A stretch of 64,000 bases of DNA. It comes from Chloroflexota bacterium. GTDB taxonomy: Bacteria; Chloroflexota; Anaerolineae; Aggregatilineales; Phototrophicaceae. The notes beneath the pieces are model-generated. The model did no database searches. It worked only from the letters and a program-made list of their open reading frames with translations, and was not told the DNA's origin. Below are positions 17,091 to 25,960 of this stretch, piece after piece; within the stretch, counting starts at the first letter, position 1, and every line of letters starts with the position of its first letter. The DNA lies in contig JACAES010000102.1 in the NCBI GenBank assembly GCA_013388735.1, positions 1 to 64,000 on the forward strand, read 5' to 3'. Both the position numbers and the translations under genes were made by a program.

Positions 17091-17983
17091 CAGTCTTCAT
17101 CCCAGCCTAATAAAGCGGGTAAGCTGTTTAAAGCCTGGGCCAGGCGCGTGCCATGCCAGGTCAGCAGCGAACCATCCACCAGTTTAATCCGTCCATGACG
17201 CGCCGCCGGCACATCCAGCGCCGCGAACAGCGGGATATGCGCCTCGGTAAACGCAAACGGCTCGCTGGGCAGCAGAATAACATCCGGCTGTGCGGCGGTC
17301 ACTTCGTCCAGCGTCACGCGCGGATAGCGGGTATCCCGCCCGGCGGCACGCGGGTCATCGGCGGCATACGGCTCAGCCGTTCCCAGATCGGCTTTCAAAG
17401 GATACCGCCGCTCCCGGTCGGCGAACACGTTCAGGCCGCCGCAGGCGCGCAGCAGGTCATGGCAGTAGGTGTCAGCGTTGAAGGTCATCAGCGGATCCAG
17501 CCAGATGGGGACAAATACGCGGGTGGGCTTCTCCCGGTTTTCGCTCAGGCGCAGCACCCAGTCGTAGGTCTGTTCGATCAGCCGCACGCGCGGCACCATC
17601 ACCGGCTCATCGAAGACGTGCATGATGTTCCACAGCAGATTGATGGCGTCCGCCACCGTGCGCGGGAACGTCACCCACACCGGGATTCCAGCCTGGCGCA
17701 GGGCATCCACATGCTCCTGATGATTCTCCTCGCGGTTAGCGATCACCAGATCGGGCTTTAGAGCGATGATGCGCGCCACGTCGGGATTTTTCGTTCCACC
17801 CATGCGCGGCAGATTTTTGACGCCCTCTGCCGGAAATACGCAGTAATCGGTGATACCGACCAGCCGATCACCCAAATTCAGGTCGAACAGCGACTCGGTC
17901 ACACTTGGCACCAGCGAAACCACGCGGCGTGGCGGCTGTGTAACCGGCGCTTCCATCTGGTAATAATAGGTTCGGGCATCCAA
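17090..17983 (-). CDS. BtuF-like helical-backbone metal/cobalamin receptor, without signal peptide
   Basis: Protein of 297 residues. A TTG start at 17983 is chosen because GGAGG lies exactly 8 nt upstream; the ATG at 17956 has no such site. The fold is the periplasmic-binding type III pattern: RRVVSLVPSVTESLFDLN, DRLVGITDYCVFP, DVARIIALKPDLVIANREEN, then a long helix and QPDVILLPSEPFAF. Relatives bind cobalamin, heme or siderophores for ABC importers, but those are exported. Here no signal peptide or lipobox is seen and no transporter adjoins it, so a cytoplasmic ligand-sensing role with the coupled histidine kinase is possible. Confidence 0.8.
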   Translation of the reverse strand: MDARTYYYQMEAPVTQPPRRVVSLVPSVTESLFDLNLGDRLVGITDYCVFPAEGVKNLPRMGGTKNPDVARIIALKPDLVIANREENHQEHVDALRQAGIPVWVTFPRTVADAINLLWNIMHVFDEPVMVPRVRLIEQTYDWVLRLSENREKPTRVFVPIWLDPLMTFNADTYCHDLLRACGGLNVFADRERRYPLKADLGTAEPYAADDPRAAGRDTRYPRVTLDEVTAAQPDVILLPSEPFAFTEAHIPLFAALDVPAARHGRIKLVDGSLLTWHGTRLAQALNSLPALLGWDED

Positions 17984-18012
17984 AATGTTTGCCTCCAGCC
18001 ACCGGGCAACCG

Positions 18013-19302
18013 TCAGTCGAAGCGCACCAGTTGGTCGCGCTCCGGCCCGACGCTGACCGTGAAAACCGGCGTCTCGCACAGCGCGGCGATACGCCGGATG
18101 TAGGCGCGCGCGGCTTCCGGCAGGTCGGCGGCCCGGCGCGCCGCGCTGATGTCCTCCTGCCAGCCGGGCAGCGTCTCGTACACCGGCTCGACGCGCTCCA
18201 GGTCGCGGTTTGCGGTCGGCGGTTCGGTCAAAGTCTGGCCGTCCAGCCGGTAAGCGACCGCCAGTTTGAGTTCATCGAAGCCGCTCAGTACGTCAAGTTT
18301 AGTCAGGAACAGTTCGGTGCAGCCGTTGATCTGTGCCGCGTAGCGCAGCATGACGCCATCCAGCCAGCCGCAGCGGCGCGGGCGTCCGGTGGTTGTGCCG
18401 AACTCGTCCCAGAAATGTTCGCCGGTGCCGCGCAGCCGGTCGCCGATTTCGCCGTGCTGTTCGGTCGGCATCGGCCCCGCGCCCACCCGCGTGCTGAAGC
18501 TCTTGGCCGCCCCGACCACCCGGTCAACGTATCCCGGCCCGATACCCAGGCCGGTCAGCGCGCCGCCGGCGGTCGGCGATGAACTGGTGACGAACGGATA
18601 GCTGCCATGATCCACGTCCAGCAGCGTCCCCTGCGCGCCTTCGCACAGCACCCGCGCGCCGGCCTTCAGCCGTCCGTTCAGGTAAACCGCCGTATCGGTC
18701 AGATACGGTTTCAGGCGCTGCGCCGCGTCCAGATATGGCGCGACCGCCGAACCCGCATCTATCGCTTCCAGCCCCTGCTGAAGCATCGCGGCGTTCGCCT
18801 CCTGAATCGCCTGGTGCAGCATGTCGGCGAAATCTTCCACGTTCGCCATTTCCCCGGCGCGGATTCCCCGGCGTCCGGTTTTGTCCAGGTAAGCCGGGCC
18901 GATGCCGCGCAGCGTCGTGCCGATGGCCTGGCTGCCCAGTTTTTTCTCCGACGCGCCGTCCAGAGCGATATGCGCCGGGGTGATGATGTGCGCCCGCGTG
19001 CTGATACGCAGCCGCTCCGGCGAAACGTCCGCGCCCAGTTCGCGCAGGTGGTTTATTTCCTTCACCAGATTAACCGGGTTAATCACCATGCCGTTGCCCA
19101 GCACGCAGACCGCACGCTCGTGCAGGATGCCGGACGGAATCAAATGCAGCTTGAACACCTTCTGTTCAACGTAAACCGTATGTCCGGCGTTGTCGCCGCC
19201 GCCGTAGCGCGCCACCACATCTGACTCGGCGGCCAGCCAGTCCGCGATACGTCCTTTACCCTCGTCGCCCCATTGAGCGCCCACCAGAATTGTCGCAGGC
19301 AT
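18013..19302 (-). CDS. purA: Adenylosuccinate synthetase
   Basis: Protein of 429 residues, standard length. It opens MPATILVGAQWGDEGKGR, with the GTP-binding loop and catalytic Asp, and continues with GGDNAGHTV and its catalytic His. Further signatures are GTTLRGIGPAYLDKTGRRGI, CEGAQGTLLDVDHGSYPFVTSS and GRPRRCGWLDGVMLR. It joins aspartate to IMP using GTP, the first step from IMP to AMP. The start overlaps the upstream stop (TAATG) with GGGGG ahead of it, so it is probably translated together with the unknown gene before it. Confidence 0.97.
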   Translation of the reverse strand: MPATILVGAQWGDEGKGRIADWLAAESDVVARYGGGDNAGHTVYVEQKVFKLHLIPSGILHERAVCVLGNGMVINPVNLVKEINHLRELGADVSPERLRISTRAHIITPAHIALDGASEKKLGSQAIGTTLRGIGPAYLDKTGRRGIRAGEMANVEDFADMLHQAIQEANAAMLQQGLEAIDAGSAVAPYLDAAQRLKPYLTDTAVYLNGRLKAGARVLCEGAQGTLLDVDHGSYPFVTSSSPTAGGALTGLGIGPGYVDRVVGAAKSFSTRVGAGPMPTEQHGEIGDRLRGTGEHFWDEFGTTTGRPRRCGWLDGVMLRYAAQINGCTELFLTKLDVLSGFDELKLAVAYRLDGQTLTEPPTANRDLERVEPVYETLPGWQEDISAARRAADLPEAARAYIRRIAALCETPVFTVSVGPERDQLVRFD

Positions 19303-19970
19303 TAATCCCCCTTTGGGTTTGTATAGTCGCTTCCCAGGGCTACCGTCACCTGACGCTGCCCCCAGGCTTCGACCTCGCCATCCGGTCCCAGCGCCAGCGC
19401 TGAACCCATGCCGATGCCGACCGCTATCGCGGCAGAATGCTCGCGCAGCACGTTCTGTGCCAGTTCAGACTGCGTGACGCTGGTGACGCCCGGCAGAACG
19501 AGCGCGTTTTCTAGCCACCCCAGGCCGGGAAGCAGTTGGCCCGCCGATTTCGCCACCCATGCGCCAAAAACCATCGCGGCTAAACCCTCCACCAGCACAA
19601 CCGCCCCGTTCTCGAAAGCGGTTTGTATACCGGCAGCCGCCGCGCCCATCAGGCCAGAGCGCAGCACTTCGACATCCGGCCCATCTTCAATCAGGATGAT
19701 GCCGGCGTCGGCCAGCAAAGCGGAGAGTGTCTGGTCGTCTTCGGTCAGCGCGTCCACGACATAACCCGGCGGCGCGCCCAGGCCGTCCATGTCGGCCAGC
19801 GTATGATCGCTCCAGCCGTCGTGATCGCCCAGGGTGACGTAAGCGATGCCGCCATCGGCAGCCGCCCGGCCCAACGCCTGCCCGCGCACCGCGCTGCTTT
19901 CGCCCCGCGCGCCGGACAGCACCAGCCAGCCGCGCCCATCACGCCAGCGCAAAATACTCGAACCCGCCAT
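19302..19970 (-). CDS. Conserved-looking protein of unknown function
   Basis: Protein of 222 residues, using the ATG at 19970 that overlaps the amidohydrolase stop (TGATG); a GTG one codon earlier is possible. The sequence alternates beta-strand-like and Gly-rich stretches. Examples are WLVLSGARGESSAVRGQALG, GIAYVTLGDHDGWSD, ADAGIILIEDGPDVEVLRSG and FENGAVVLVEGLAAMVFGAWV. The order of strands faintly recalls the cyanophycinase/peptidase S51 layout, but no Ser-His pair of that family is convincing, so no function is claimed. It sits between an M20 amidohydrolase and purA with overlaps on both sides. Confidence 0.7.
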   Translation of the reverse strand: MAGSSILRWRDGRGWLVLSGARGESSAVRGQALGRAAADGGIAYVTLGDHDGWSDHTLADMDGLGAPPGYVVDALTEDDQTLSALLADAGIILIEDGPDVEVLRSGLMGAAAAGIQTAFENGAVVLVEGLAAMVFGAWVAKSAGQLLPGLGWLENALVLPGVTSVTQSELAQNVLREHSAAIAVGIGMGSALALGPDGEVEAWGQRQVTVALGSDYTNPKGD

Positions 19971-21151
19971 CACGCACCCGGTAAAACGTATTCCGCCACC
20001 GCCGCCGCCAGCAGCGCCGCGCCCAGCGGCAGGCTGTCTTCACAAAAATCAAAACGAGGATGGTGATGGCCGTAATAGGTTTCCTGGTTCGGCACAGCCG
20101 CGCCCAGGAAGAAGTACAGGCCCGGTATATCGGTCATGAACAGGCCCACATCCTCAGAACCCATCGTGCGCTCGTCCAGCACCAGGGCGTCCGCGTCCAG
20201 CATCCGGCTGAAAACCGCCCGCAGCCGCGCGCTCACCTCCGGGTGATTGATTACCGGCAGAACATGATGTTCGATAGAAAGTTCGGCGGCGCAGCTCATC
20301 GCCGCGCTGATGCCCTGGCTGATTTCGTTCATCCGGCGCTCAACGAGATCGCGCATGTCCAGCGTAAAGGTGCGGATTGTGCCGCGCATTTCGACCGACT
20401 GCGGGATGATGTTAAAGGCCGTGCCGGCGTCCAGCCGCGTGACGGAAATCACGGCGCTGTCCAGCGGGTCGGCGTTCCGGCTGACGATGGTCTGCATGGC
20501 AGTGATGATCTGCGCCGCGCACACCACCGGGTCTATCGTCTGGTGCGGCGAAGCAGCATGGCCGCCCTTGCCGGTGATTTTCAGCGTGAAGATAGACGAC
20601 CCCGCCATCACTGGGCCGTCCGCCGCGCCCACCTTGCCGAACGGCATCCCGTTCCACAGGTGCAGCCCCACGCTCACGTCCGGGCGCGGGTCGCGCAGCG
20701 CGCCATCGGCGATCATGGCTTTCGCCCCGCCGACGATCTCTTCCGCCGGCTGGAACACAAATTTGACCCGCCCGGCTATCCGGTCACGGCGCTGAGACAG
20801 CAGCTTCGCCACGCCCAGCGCAATCGCCGTATGTCCATCGTGGCCGCAGGCGTGCATCACGCCGGGCTTAGCCGACGCATATTCAAAGGTGTTTTCTTCC
20901 AGGATGGGCAGGGCGTCCATATCGGCGCGCACCAGCACCGTTGGCCCATCCAGTTCGCCTTCCAGCAGGCCGATCACGCCGGTTCTGCCGACGCCGGTCT
21001 GCACTTCCAGTCCCAGCCGGGCAAGTTCCTGGGCGACGATGCCCGCCGTCCGGGTTTCCTCAAACGCCAGTTCCGGGTGCTGATGAAAATCGCGCCGGCG
21101 AGCAATCAGTTCATCCCGCAGCGCCGCCGCTTCGACCTTAAAATCAATCAT
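19970..21151 (-). CDS. M20-family amidohydrolase (hippurate/IAA-amino-acid hydrolase type)
   Basis: Protein of 393 residues. Metal-binding signatures of the M20D group are present: RRDFHQHPELAFEE at the N-terminus, VRADMDALPI, MHACGHDGHTAIALGVA and FQPAEEIVGGAKAMI. MGSEDVGLFMTDIPG is at the C-terminus. A dimerisation domain lies between (about residues 185-290), including GKGGHAASPHQTIDP. Such enzymes cleave N-acylated amino acids such as hippurate. The substrate here is not decided. Its stop overlaps the next gene. Confidence 0.9.
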   Translation of the reverse strand: MIDFKVEAAALRDELIARRRDFHQHPELAFEETRTAGIVAQELARLGLEVQTGVGRTGVIGLLEGELDGPTVLVRADMDALPILEENTFEYASAKPGVMHACGHDGHTAIALGVAKLLSQRRDRIAGRVKFVFQPAEEIVGGAKAMIADGALRDPRPDVSVGLHLWNGMPFGKVGAADGPVMAGSSIFTLKITGKGGHAASPHQTIDPVVCAAQIITAMQTIVSRNADPLDSAVISVTRLDAGTAFNIIPQSVEMRGTIRTFTLDMRDLVERRMNEISQGISAAMSCAAELSIEHHVLPVINHPEVSARLRAVFSRMLDADALVLDERTMGSEDVGLFMTDIPGLYFFLGAAVPNQETYYGHHHPRFDFCEDSLPLGAALLAAAVAEYVLPGA

Positions 21152-21181
21152 AATCCCTTCTCACAATGCAGCGTGTCCCGC

Positions 21182-21901
21182 TCAATACAGCGTAATCACG
21201 CGAAAATAATCCATATAACGCGGCTGGTCAGCCGGCGCTTCCGGGTCTACGTTGGCCCGCAGGCGTTTTTCCAGCGCCTCAAAATCCCTGATCTGGCTTT
21301 TGTGTTCGCGCAGCGCCGCCAGGCGCGTCTCAAAAAAAGCTGTCACGTCCACTTTGGTATTCGCCTCGCGCGTGCCGGCAATCCATATCTGGTGGACTTT
21401 ATGCGGCGGCAGCCCTTCATCACGCTCCAGCTCGGTGAAATACAGGCGGTTGCCTGCCCCCGGAAAAACCGCTTCCAGCGCCGCCGCGCCGATAGCCCGA
21501 TGGTCGGGATGGTTGAGGCGGTTGGCGCTCGACCACCAAGTCGTCGGGTCGCCTGTCACCAGAATATCCGGCTTTTTCAGGCGAATCAACCGGGCGATGT
21601 CCCGGCGCAGTTCCGGCGTCGGCTGAAGTTCGCCATCCCGGTAGCGCAAAAAGATCACCTCCTGAACGCCCAGCGCCGCCGCCGCCCGGCGCTCCTCTTC
21701 TTCCCGCAAGGCGGCCAGCCGTTCCCCGGTCATCTCCGGGTCATCACTGCCTTTATCGCCGCTGGTCGCCAGTACAAACGTGATATGCGCGCCTTCCGAC
21801 GCCCAGCGGGCGAACGTGCCGCCGCAAAAAAACTCTGGGTCATCCGGGTGCGCGAACACGCTCATAATCCGTTTCGGCGTCTGTGTCATTGAATCAGCCA
21901 T
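21182..21901 (-). CDS. PIG-L family deacetylase
   Basis: Protein of 239 residues with GGAGAG upstream of the ATG at 21901. The zinc-binding signature AHPDDPEFFCGGT is present (His, Asp and catalytic Asp), with the later partner NHPDHRAIGAAALEAVFPGAG. LATSGDKGSDDPE follows the first strand as usual. Family members remove acetyl groups from N-acetylglucosamine in sugar conjugates or small-molecule thiols such as bacillithiol and mycothiol precursors. The LmbE-like form here could act on a surface glycan or a thiol; neither is settled. It is encoded 30 nt upstream of the amidohydrolase, in the same direction. Confidence 0.9.
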   Translation of the reverse strand: MADSMTQTPKRIMSVFAHPDDPEFFCGGTFARWASEGAHITFVLATSGDKGSDDPEMTGERLAALREEEERRAAAALGVQEVIFLRYRDGELQPTPELRRDIARLIRLKKPDILVTGDPTTWWSSANRLNHPDHRAIGAAALEAVFPGAGNRLYFTELERDEGLPPHKVHQIWIAGTREANTKVDVTAFFETRLAALREHKSQIRDFEALEKRLRANVDPEAPADQPRYMDYFRVITLY

Positions 21902-21956
21902 GTTCTCTCCAGTTGGCGTGCGAAACGGGGTTTTTACCCGCGCCGTTCACTTTTTA

Positions 21957-22886
21957 TTACGAGGCGTCCGCCTTGCTTTTACCCGGCTTTGCGCCGCAGT
22001 CGCACGGCCCGTCGCCATGTTTTTCACACGGTTCTTTGGCCTTCTTTTGCAGGGCTTCCCATTCTTCAATCGGGATGATCGCTTCCCGTGTGACCAGATA
22101 GCGCACATCTTCCACCAGCACCGTCGCCGCGTCCTGAAGCGGGTGAACGTCCAGCACTTTGCCCTCGCCATACGGCGTGCCGACCCGCTTATTCTTCTTC
22201 GGCAGATGTTTGCGCGCCTCGACGTACTGTTCGTATTCGTAGACCAGGCAGCAGCGTAAACGTCCACACATGCCGGTGATCTCAGACGGATTGAGCGAAA
22301 TACCCTGGGCTTTCGCCATCTTGATCGAAATCGGGCTGAAATCGGTGAGGAAGGTGCTGCAGCAGCGCGCCTCGCCGCAGGCGCCAAAGCCGCCCAGCAG
22401 CTTGGCGACATCGCGCGGGCCGATCTGACGCATCTCTACCTGAGCAGCCGGGAACATCCGGTTCAGCTCGTTCCACAGGCGGCCTGTATTCACCTTGTCT
22501 TCCGCCGTGAACAGAAAAGTCAGCAGCGTGCCGTCGTAGTTATACAGGGCGGCGACGAACTTAACGTTCTCAAAACCGCCAATCTGCGCTGCTTTATCCT
22601 CGCAGCGTTCCAGCGCCTCTTCCTGTTTGGCTTCCCACTGCTGTTTAAGCAGCAGATCGCGCGGCGTTGCCAGCCGCAAAATCGGCTTATAGTCCCAGTT
22701 CTGCTCCTCGGCAGCGGCGAAACCCGCTACCTGCCCCATCTGGCGACCGCGCGCCGTTTCGACGATCACAAAATCACCGGCTTGCAGCGTCGGAAACGCG
22801 CTGTAATCGAAGTGATAAAGTTTGCCTACCTTGTAAAATCGCACGCCAGCGACCATCTGCCGCTGGCCGTCCTGAACATCAATCAT
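21957..22886 (-). CDS. PSP1-domain protein (YaaT/RicT-like)
   Basis: Protein of 309 residues. The core holds FGACGEARCCSTFLTDFSPI and GMCGRLRCCLVYEYEQYVEA, two Cys clusters typical of the bacterial PSP1 family. The preceding RLWNELNRMFPAAQVEMRQ also fits. In Bacillus subtilis the relative RicT works with RicA and RicF, which share two Fe-S clusters, to guide RNase Y in mRNA processing. Ric partners are not in the window. The last 25 residues add CEKHGDGPCDCGAKPGKSK, another Cys-rich tail. A likely promoter region is shared divergently with lysC. Confidence 0.85.
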   Translation of the reverse strand: MIDVQDGQRQMVAGVRFYKVGKLYHFDYSAFPTLQAGDFVIVETARGRQMGQVAGFAAAEEQNWDYKPILRLATPRDLLLKQQWEAKQEEALERCEDKAAQIGGFENVKFVAALYNYDGTLLTFLFTAEDKVNTGRLWNELNRMFPAAQVEMRQIGPRDVAKLLGGFGACGEARCCSTFLTDFSPISIKMAKAQGISLNPSEITGMCGRLRCCLVYEYEQYVEARKHLPKKNKRVGTPYGEGKVLDVHPLQDAATVLVEDVRYLVTREAIIPIEEWEALQKKAKEPCEKHGDGPCDCGAKPGKSKADAS

Positions 22887-22975
22887 GTCGGTTTACCCTA
22901 AAAAACTCATTCCAGAATACCCAAAGCCCCTTATGTTCATCCATCATAAGGCACGCCAGGCATTCTGGCAAAATA

Positions 22976-23004
22976 TTGACATAAATTCGGCAAAATGCTA
23001 GTCT
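22976..23004 (+). promoter_or_regulatory. Sigma-70-type promoter of lysC
   Basis: TTGACA at 22976-22981, a 17-nt spacer, then TAGTCT at 22999-23004 preceded by TG one base upstream (extended -10). It points to lysC and would give a leader of about 90 nt. Confidence 0.65.
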
Positions 23005-23009
23005 CAAAA

Positions 23010-23050
23010 AGCTGCGGCCATAACCTGCACACCTTTCAGGTGTTTCAGCT
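23010..23050 (+). promoter_or_regulatory. Two-tier hairpin in the lysC leader
   Basis: The predicted transcript starts with an outer stem AGCTG (23010-23014)/CAGCT (23046-23050). It encloses an inner perfect stem ACACCT/AGGTGT with a TTC loop (23029-23043). There is no T-run, so it is not a plain terminator. The leader is too short and lacks the layout for a lysine riboswitch. A role in mRNA stability or binding of a regulator is possible. Confidence 0.4.
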
Positions 23051-23099
23051 CAGATAATCAAGACATTACCGTCGTTGTATGGTAGGCGGCAGGGGGCAT

Positions 23100-24509
23100 A
23101 TGAGAACCCTGGTCATGAAATTCGGCGGGTCATCTGTCGGCACGAAAGCGGCGCTGACCCAGGTCTTAAGCATTGTCCTTTCCGAACGGGAACAGTGGGA
23201 TCGTATCATCCTGGTCGTCTCCGCGTTGGATGGCGTCACCGACGCCCTGATCGAAGCCGCCCACCTGGCCCACCTGGGCAACCAGCGCGGCTACCGGCGT
23301 ATCGTCGCCAATCTGCGAACTCGCCACCTGGCCCTGATCGAAGAACTGCCCCTCAGCGCCACCGAACGCGCGGCGCTCCAGGCCGATATTGACCGACTGC
23401 TGTTTGACATGCTCGATGTTTACGAGGTCATGTCCAGCACCCCTGCCGAAACCCCGATTCCGCATCTGGTGGATGCGACCCTCGGCGTTGGCGAAAAACT
23501 GGCGGCGCGGCTGGTGGCCGCCCTGCTCCGCCAGAAGGACATCCGCAGCGTGGCGCTGGACACGACCGATCTCGTCATCACCGACGACGTTTTCGGCAAC
23601 GCCACGCCCGACCTGACCCTGACCCGCGAACGCATCGAAAAGAACCTGCTGCCCAGCCTGGAACGGAATATCATGCCGGTTGTCACAGGCTTCATCGGCG
23701 GCACACAATCCGGCAAACCCACCACCCTGGGGCGCGGCGGCAGCGACTATACTGCATCCGTTTTCGCCGTCTGCGTCAACGCCGACGAAGTGTGGATCTG
23801 GTCGAGCGTGGATGGCATGATGACCACCGACCCGCGCGAAGTCCCGGACGCCCGCGTCATCCCCGCGCTGTCCTATGGCGAAGTGGCGGAAATGGCCTAC
23901 TTTGGCGCGCGGGTGCTGCACGCCCGCATGATCGGCCCGCTGCATGAACGGCATATCCCGCTGCGCATCAAAAACGTCTTTAAGCCCCAACTGCCCGGCA
24001 CGCTCATTCACGACTCGCGTCCCGAACCGGCGCAGAGTCTCAAAGCTGTCACGTCCATTCCCGGCCTGGGTTTAAACGCGGCGCACAACGGCCCGCTGGG
24101 CGCAATTTCGATGCTGGTGGATGCAACTCTGTTCGCCAACACCCACAACCACGCCGACGTGATGATTGCCGCACAGTCGGCCACGCACAGCTTCATCTGC
24201 TTTCTTGCCCCCACCAGCGCCGGGCCGGATGCCCTGCACACCATACACGCAGAGTTGGAAGACAGCCTGCGCAGCAACACCGAAACCGGACACTGGACAG
24301 TCAGGCCGGTAAGTATCATCACGGTGATCCGAGATCAGATTGATGAGACATCCGGTCTGACGGCGGGCATCATCCAGGCGCTCAACGGCATCCGTATCCT
24401 GGCTTTAAGCCAGGCGCCTTCCCGATGCAGCCTGTCTGTCGTGGTGGACATAGAAAACAGCGAACGGGCGCTGCTGACCATCCACGACCTCATTCTCAAT
24501 AGCGCATGA
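23100..24509 (+). CDS. lysC: Aspartate kinase
   Basis: Protein of 469 residues. The ATG at 23100 follows AGGGGG and opens on the family signature MRTLVMKFGGSSVG. Other landmarks are NIMPVVTGFIGGTQSGKPTTLGRGGSDYTA, split here across the catalytic loop, and VWIWSSVDGMMTTDPREV. The C-terminal third forms paired ACT domains, which in this family bind Lys or Thr for feedback control. The enzyme phosphorylates aspartate, the first step to Lys, Thr, Met and Ile. It is monofunctional, with no homoserine dehydrogenase part. Its end overlaps convergent glnA by 14 nt. Confidence 0.93.
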   Translation: MRTLVMKFGGSSVGTKAALTQVLSIVLSEREQWDRIILVVSALDGVTDALIEAAHLAHLGNQRGYRRIVANLRTRHLALIEELPLSATERAALQADIDRLLFDMLDVYEVMSSTPAETPIPHLVDATLGVGEKLAARLVAALLRQKDIRSVALDTTDLVITDDVFGNATPDLTLTRERIEKNLLPSLERNIMPVVTGFIGGTQSGKPTTLGRGGSDYTASVFAVCVNADEVWIWSSVDGMMTTDPREVPDARVIPALSYGEVAEMAYFGARVLHARMIGPLHERHIPLRIKNVFKPQLPGTLIHDSRPEPAQSLKAVTSIPGLGLNAAHNGPLGAISMLVDATLFANTHNHADVMIAAQSATHSFICFLAPTSAGPDALHTIHAELEDSLRSNTETGHWTVRPVSIITVIRDQIDETSGLTAGIIQALNGIRILALSQAPSRCSLSVVVDIENSERALLTIHDLILNSA

Positions 24510-25818
24510 GGTAACGTTCCAGTTCCCACGCTGTCACCTGCCGGTTATACTCATCAAATTCCTGCCGTTTGGCCGCGCCATAACGGTCGCTGATGTATGG
24601 CCCCAGCGCGGCCAGAATCACGTCGTCCTGGTCAAGCGCATCCAGCGCCTCGCCTAACGATGTGGGCAGCACTTCCAGATGTCGCAGACGAGTGCGGTCG
24701 TGCCGCACCAGTGTTTCTTCCAGTGGGTCGGGCAGCGACATCCGCTGGCGAATCCCATCCAGACCGGCCATCAGCATCACAGCGCCGGCAAGGTAGGGGT
24801 TGGCGCTGGGATCGGGACAGCGCAGTTCCAGGCGTGTATGGGCTTCCTTGCCCGCCGAAATGTGCGGCACGCGGATCAGCGCCGCCCGGTTGATGTGCGC
24901 CCAGGTGACGTAAACCGGCGCTTCAAAACTCGTCCCCAGGCGTTTGTAGGAATTCACCAGCGGAGACAGCACCGCGCACATGGCGCGAGCATGGGCAAGC
25001 TGCCCCGCCAGGAAGTACCGCGCCGTTTCCGACAGGCCGTATTCGTCGTTGACATCTGCGAATACGTTCTGCCCGCCCTGGACGCTGTGCAGACTCTGAT
25101 GAGTGTGCATCCCTGAACCGGGTAAATCCATGCCGGGGCGCGGCATAAACGTGCAGTGCAGCCCGTTCCGCTGCGCCACCGCCTTGAGCGCCACCCGCGA
25201 CATCAGGATTTTATCGGCCTGCGCCAGCGCGCCGTCATACTGAAAATCAATCTCATGCTGGCCGGAGCCGATTTCGTGATGTGTGGAGTCGACATGAATC
25301 TGCATCGCCTCCAGCGTATCGAGCATCTGATGGCGGACAGACTGCGGCATATCGGTGGACAGCTCAAAATAGCTGGCGTCATCCTGGGGGCGCAGCGGCA
25401 GCACCGGCTGGTCGCCGGAACGAAACAGGAAAAACTCCAGTTCGACGCCGGTTTTGTAGACGACACCCATTTCTTCGGCCTGCTTCAAGGCCCTGACCAG
25501 CGCGTTGCGCGGGTCGCCAATGAACGGGTCGCCCTGCAAAGTATGGACGGTGCAGATCAGGCAGGCCGTCTGCGTTTCCCAGGGCAGAACCGTGAACGTA
25601 TCGAGGTCTGGAACGAGGATCATATCGCTTTCGGCCACGCGGGCAAACCCTTCGATGGACGAACCGTCGAAGTGCAGGCCAAACGCCATTACCTCGGCCA
25701 GCTTGCCCACCGGCACGGTGATGCTCTTGACCATACCGGTGATGTCCGTAAACCACAGGTCAATGAACCGGACACCGTTTTCTTCGACAACCGCCAGAAT
25801 AGACTCTTGGGCTGCCAT
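24496..25818 (-). CDS. glnA: Glutamine synthetase, type I
   Basis: Protein of 440 residues, the length of short GSI enzymes. The ATG at 25818 with AAGG upstream is preferred to a TTG at 25836. N-terminal beta-grasp: VRFIDLWFTDITGMVKSITV. Active-site landmarks: HFDGSSIEGF, VELEFFLF, the Glu-rich GSGQHEIDF, GSGMHTHQSL and LELRCPDPSANPYLA. It makes glutamine from glutamate, ammonia and ATP. Glutamine is the amide donor for anthranilate synthase, encoded in the same large cluster. The 142-nt space before it (from aroQ) has a possible -10 (TATAGT), so it may also have its own promoter. Confidence 0.92.
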   Translation of the reverse strand: MAAQESILAVVEENGVRFIDLWFTDITGMVKSITVPVGKLAEVMAFGLHFDGSSIEGFARVAESDMILVPDLDTFTVLPWETQTACLICTVHTLQGDPFIGDPRNALVRALKQAEEMGVVYKTGVELEFFLFRSGDQPVLPLRPQDDASYFELSTDMPQSVRHQMLDTLEAMQIHVDSTHHEIGSGQHEIDFQYDGALAQADKILMSRVALKAVAQRNGLHCTFMPRPGMDLPGSGMHTHQSLHSVQGGQNVFADVNDEYGLSETARYFLAGQLAHARAMCAVLSPLVNSYKRLGTSFEAPVYVTWAHINRAALIRVPHISAGKEAHTRLELRCPDPSANPYLAGAVMLMAGLDGIRQRMSLPDPLEETLVRHDRTRLRHLEVLPTSLGEALDALDQDDVILAALGPYISDRYGAAKRQEFDEYNRQVTAWELERYLMRY

Positions 25819-25960
25819 AAACCGCCTTTCCAACAAACCAGGACACGATTATTTCGCATCCCCGCATTTAATCTACGCCGTAACTATAACCGCCTGAGCG
25901 CGGCCTGACCAGGGCGCAGCCAACCAAAATTTCAGGCGTTCTGTTATCAAGGGCGAACAA

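Noticed and set aside
20060-21892. 610-codon plus-strand frame opposite the amidohydrolase and deacetylase
   Set aside because: It covers two genes with complete catalytic motifs; its composition is typical of antisense shadow frames in GC-rich DNA.
22982-23099. Lysine riboswitch before lysC
   Set aside because: The leader is about 90 nt and lacks the multi-helix junction and conserved segments of that riboswitch.
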